Assembly (NCBI RefSeq): GCF_900324485.2
Contig: NC_046634.1
Location: 6,961,501 to 7,025,500, forward strand
Direction of reading: 5' to 3'
Origin: Mastacembelus armatus
Lineage: Eukaryota > Chordata > Actinopteri > Synbranchiformes > Mastacembelidae
DNA: 64,000 bases
Shown here: piece by piece, positions 60,477-64,000 of the stretch
How positions within the stretch are numbered: the first letter of the stretch is position 1
How the letters are laid out: the number at the start of each line of letters is the position of its first letter
Made by a program: the position numbers and the translations under genes
The notes under the pieces: generated by a model
Database searches by the model: none
What the model was told of the DNA's origin: nothing
What the model saw: only the letters and a program-made list of their open reading frames with translations

Positions 60477-62981
60477 GCTCACATCTCCCAAGTGCTTGAG
60501 GAGAAGTGATGAGGAAGGAGGAGGCAGATGAATCACAGCCCTGCAAACAGAGAAAAGTAGAGGATGCAAGGAGAAAGAAAGAAACATATTTTGGGAGAGA
60601 TTTGGGACGGGATTTGTGATGTACCGTTTTGCCTTTAAATGAGTGACTATCTTCCAGTTGTGTTAAGGTGGAGAATGCTATTATGAATGTTGTTCCTAGT
60701 CACACCTCCACCTGCTCCATGTTGCCCTATTCATATATGTTAGAGAGGTGGCAGATGTGGATCTTTTCAGGACCACACACTGCAGTTTGAGTATGATCTG
60801 CTTTTACTCAGACCACACAATAAAGTGAGGCGGAAGCACTACTTAGACTCAGCTGGATGCTTTAGTGAGAGAGAGCGTGGATAATGGGAGGCAAAAGGAT
60901 GAGAGAAGGAGGCGAAGGGATTTGGACCATAACTGTGCAGCAAATACATTAGAAGGCATGTAGGTTTTTTTTTTGTTTGTTTGTTTGTTTGTTTTTTTCC
61001 ACTTTCCTAGGATGTCGTGTTACTCAAACTTAAAGATCTCTTCCACTACATGTTTAGGCATTTCTCTTTATTTCTCAATTCTTAATGTGTGGATTTAAAA
61101 AAGTCCATCTTGCTGAGTCTGTACACCTTTACACCTCTTAAGGCTACTGTTCAGATTTTTTTTTTTTTAATTTCTTTGAATCTCTCTCGAAAGTAAGATT
61201 GTGTGAGGTTTACTGTGCAAGCAAACCCAGTGCAGAATTTAGCACTTTAACCCACTTCTGAAGAAAAGAACCTAAAACTGCTTTGTATTTTTAACTACGT
61301 GGGCAATGTGAGCACCATCTGTTTGTTTTGTTCCCTCCACATCATCGGCTGGCACACTGCATCTACACATCCGCCCTTATGTAAGCTCCACAGGGTGTGG
61401 CAAAGTTATACACCACCACCACTATCCTGTTCAGATTTGTCCAGTGAGCATTTTGAAGATAGATAATGAAATTGAAATAACTAGCATGGGTGAGGCCTTG
61501 TTGATGTTGACCTGACCTCACTAGTGTGTTAAAGACTGAAGGGAGATTTTAAGAATTTGGTTTTACTTATAAAACAGTTGTAGTTGCCTTGGTCACTGTT
61601 ACCACATATCTCTGCTTTTATAGTATACAGGTTGTTCTCCAGTTCATGGTAAAGTCTAAGTGTAGTAAAAATGTACATTATGCTTTAACATAATGGCTTT
61701 GGTAATATGTGGGTCATCCCTTTGTACATGCCACAGACAGACACTTTGGATAAACTTGGATACATAATGAAATGAAAGCATCCCATCTGGGATGTCTGTG
61801 ATGTCATTACATCAAGGTGTCTCGCCACTGGTCGAATCTGTTACGCTATCAGTGATTGGCTAAAAGTAGACAGACCTCAGGCCAGATTTGAGCCTTTTGT
61901 TCTAGGTGAGCATGCGCACTCTGACCCCAAATCTGCAAGTACACAATGTACAGACGTACAGTAAGAAATAAGCACTTGCAGATCTTGAAAATATAGGTTG
62001 GCAATTTTTGAACATTTAACATTTATCTGAGCCATTAGTTTTCTTTCCCATCCTGTCCAACTGTAGCGCTTCACCTACTGTTGAGGGAAGAAAAGATGAT
62101 GTGACCTCAACGTAATGAGGTTAATAATTTCACTCCATGCATTGAGCCGAATCCCTCCAACATCTCTCTGAGCACCCGTCGCCATTTTGTGATCCCCACA
62201 ATTGTTTGTTGCCTTTGACCGGGGTCGCCTCTCTGCTTTTGTTCTACTCTTTCTCTTATCAACTAATAATGTTGTTTTTTTCCCCCCTCTGCTTTTGAGT
62301 TCCAGTATTTTCTGTATTTTGCATCAGCCTTATTTTGCTTAGCCATCTTGTTTTGGTGTCTTTGTTCAGGCTGTAATGTAGGCTGTGTGCGCCTGCGTGG
62401 GAGCCTTTTTTTTTTTTTTTTGGCATGGAGGTACACGTGAGGCATGTTCTATTGGAGACCCATACTGTGAGAGTGTGTGAGTCCAGTGTGCATCAATTGA
62501 TGAGAAGTGACAGGGGAGCTAAAGACCTGGTACAGCCTACAGAGTCTCTGTGAGATAACTTCAGGAACTGCCACAGTCCTAGTAGGAAATGTGAAGAATG
62601 TATGTTTATTATATTCAGAGTTTCATTGCAAATCCACCCACTCTTTGCTAGAAATTGACACCAAAAGCTGCAGAGTAGGGCACCACTCCTGTGTTTATGG
62701 TCATCAGAGATGACATGTTGCAGGAAACAAACAGGAAAGATGTGATGGAGCAAAGGGAGGGGCTTATAGGTGTCTGTTTTAACTGGATGAGTGGTCAAAA
62801 GTAGCTCATCCTATTGGATGGCTCATCCTAATGTCTACCGACCTTTTACATAACAACAGTAGAGGAGGAGCCATGGCTGCTCACCCTCTTGTTTCCCCTC
62901 ACTCCACACCCATTCTGAGATTCTATATCAAACTTTTTAGGAGTGAAATCAAAAGGACTTAACACAGTGACTCGGGCTCCC

Positions 62982-62984
<3 letters not shown>

Positions 62985-63020
<36 letters not shown>
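62985..63020. repeat. CA microsatellite
   Basis: About 18 CA units about 280 bp before the candidate alternative exon at 63,298, ending in GTGTGTGCGC. Confidence 0.9.
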
Positions 63021-63023
<3 letters not shown>

Positions 63024-63297
63024 TGTGCGCTCACTCACTCACTCCCATCCCAGTCCTACACAGCACCATCCTGGTCTCTGCTGTTGGTCAGGCTCCCTTA
63101 TGTGAAGCTCTCCCACAGGGGGAGTGAGGGTCAGGGCCAAAGTGTGCATGTCAGGAGGATGGAGGAGGTTTGGTGGAGTTTTTGATAGGGCAGGTGTGGT
63201 GACCCTCAGCTCAGGTTGAGTGTGTGTTTTTAGCCTCAGAGCTTCAATGAGAGAGAAGGGGCTGGCCAGGGCAGGAGGAGCACAGGGCGGGGACCCC

Positions 63298-63344
63298 ATG
63301 GCCCTAAAGCTGCTTTTCTGGGAGCTGGAGAAGCATCTGAAGAG
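63298..63344 (+). CDS. tsc22d1: Candidate alternative first exon of tsc22d1 (short form)
   Basis: ATG followed by codons for MALKLLFWELEKHLK and two bases AG, then the donor GTAATA. Exon 1 at 52,712 also ends in AG with the same phase, so both could join the same downstream exon. The preceding sequence is GC-rich and free of the AT bias around it. Short TSC22D1 isoforms from internal promoters are known in mammals, but I do not recognise this peptide from them. It may be chance. Confidence 0.3.
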
Positions 63345-64000
63345 GTAATAATGGCTGGTGTGTTGTCACATTGTCAGAGGGTCAGCGGTGGTGTGGTGGG
63401 CTGAGACGTACTGGGGCTTAAACATGGCAAGACCGCAGGGGACTTTGCCATCATGTATGCATTTAATTATTGTTTTAAGTTTTCTAGTAGCGTTCAGGTG
63501 GTCAAATGTTGTCTGGTCGACATTCTCAGTCAGGGAGACAAATACAAGTAGGATGTGCAGTTGTCAAATCATTTATCAAGGATACTTAATACCAGCAGTT
63601 TAAAATTTAACATCTTGTGGTGCGTGCCTTCATCTGCAACAAGGCATCATGGTAAATGACCTCAACATGTTGAAACTCCAGCTCAGCTGCCCTGATAGGC
63701 TGTCAGTGTGTTTGAGGACTCGGTGTTCTTGCTTCTGCACATGCATGTTGTTCTTCTTGGCTGTGTGATGTTCACTCTAATCGTGTTTTCTGCTTTCTGT
63801 TGAATTTTTCTCTGCAATTTTAACTATAAGCTCAGCATCATGTTCCAGGTCCTCGTCTCATATTTACTTCCCTTTGCTCAGTTATCAGCCTACTGGCTGA
63901 CTTTACGCTCCCAAATCTAATAATAGTCTGTCCAACATGCAAAAACATTTTCCTCTAGTTTGTACCTTCTTGAATGTTTTGTGATTAGTCTCCAACATGT

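Larger units (their letters stand above)
52713..64000 (+). other. tsc22d1: tsc22d1 intron 1 (runs off the window)
   Basis: No TSC box or zipper exon is found here, so the intron is longer than 11 kb. It holds microsatellites, poly-T runs and short decayed repeat pieces, for example near 54,885 and 59,470, where TCGATCGGTTAGTTAG resembles a common fish repeat. One candidate alternative first exon is listed at 63,298. Confidence 0.6.

Noticed and set aside
1-64000. Retroviral or other virus-like insertions
   Set aside because: I found no paired long terminal repeats and no gag-, pol- or env-like text in any of the frames read.

Overview
The window is nuclear DNA of a vertebrate, almost certainly a spiny-rayed (percomorph-type) teleost fish. 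The evidence is split genes with GT/AG introns, a tandem array of fish-type trace amine-associated receptor (TAAR) genes, V-SINE-like repeats, an AT-rich background, long CA/GT microsatellites and eukaryotic tRNA genes. The species cannot be named from this sequence alone.

Layout. (1) 2,137-5,690, minus strand: a complete ten-exon stoml2 gene (mitochondrial stomatin-like protein 2, 351 aa). (2) About 5,750-28,000: five intact single-exon TAAR-like receptor genes, all on the minus strand, in units of about 4.2-5.3 kb. Receptors 1, 3 and 5 are one type and 2 and 4 another, so the array reads A-B-A-B-A and looks like duplication of a two-gene block. Each unit also carries a conserved proximal 5' flank and a second conserved block of about 330 bp. 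Units 1, 2 and 4 carry an 81-bp exon-like segment on the opposite strand. Unit 3 holds two of the three recognisable interspersed-repeat insertions of the array, and the third lies just beyond it. (3) 29,533-29,606, minus strand: tRNA-Ile(AAT). (4) About 29,880-45,900, plus strand: chn1 (alpha-chimaerin), with all coding exons of the SH2-bearing alpha-2 form (459 aa) and an internal first exon for the brain-type alpha-1 form (367 aa). (5) 46,856-48,872: tRNA-Met(CAT) and tRNA-Lys(CTT), plus strand. (6) 49,839-64,000, plus strand: the promoter, very large first coding exon and part of the first intron of tsc22d1 (long isoform). The TSC box and leucine zipper exons lie beyond the window.

The genes do not form one pathway. 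stoml2 scaffolds the mitochondrial inner membrane, the TAARs are candidate olfactory amine receptors, chn1 is a diacylglycerol-controlled Rac GTPase-activating protein used in axon guidance, and tsc22d1 is a leucine-zipper regulator of transcription and signalling. The most interesting part is the receptor array. All five receptors lack the canonical amine-binding Asp3.32, keep an Asp at 5.42, have lost Tyr7.43 and have replaced the toggle-switch Trp6.48 with Tyr or Phe. I found no CRISPR array, no intact transposon and no convincing retroviral element.
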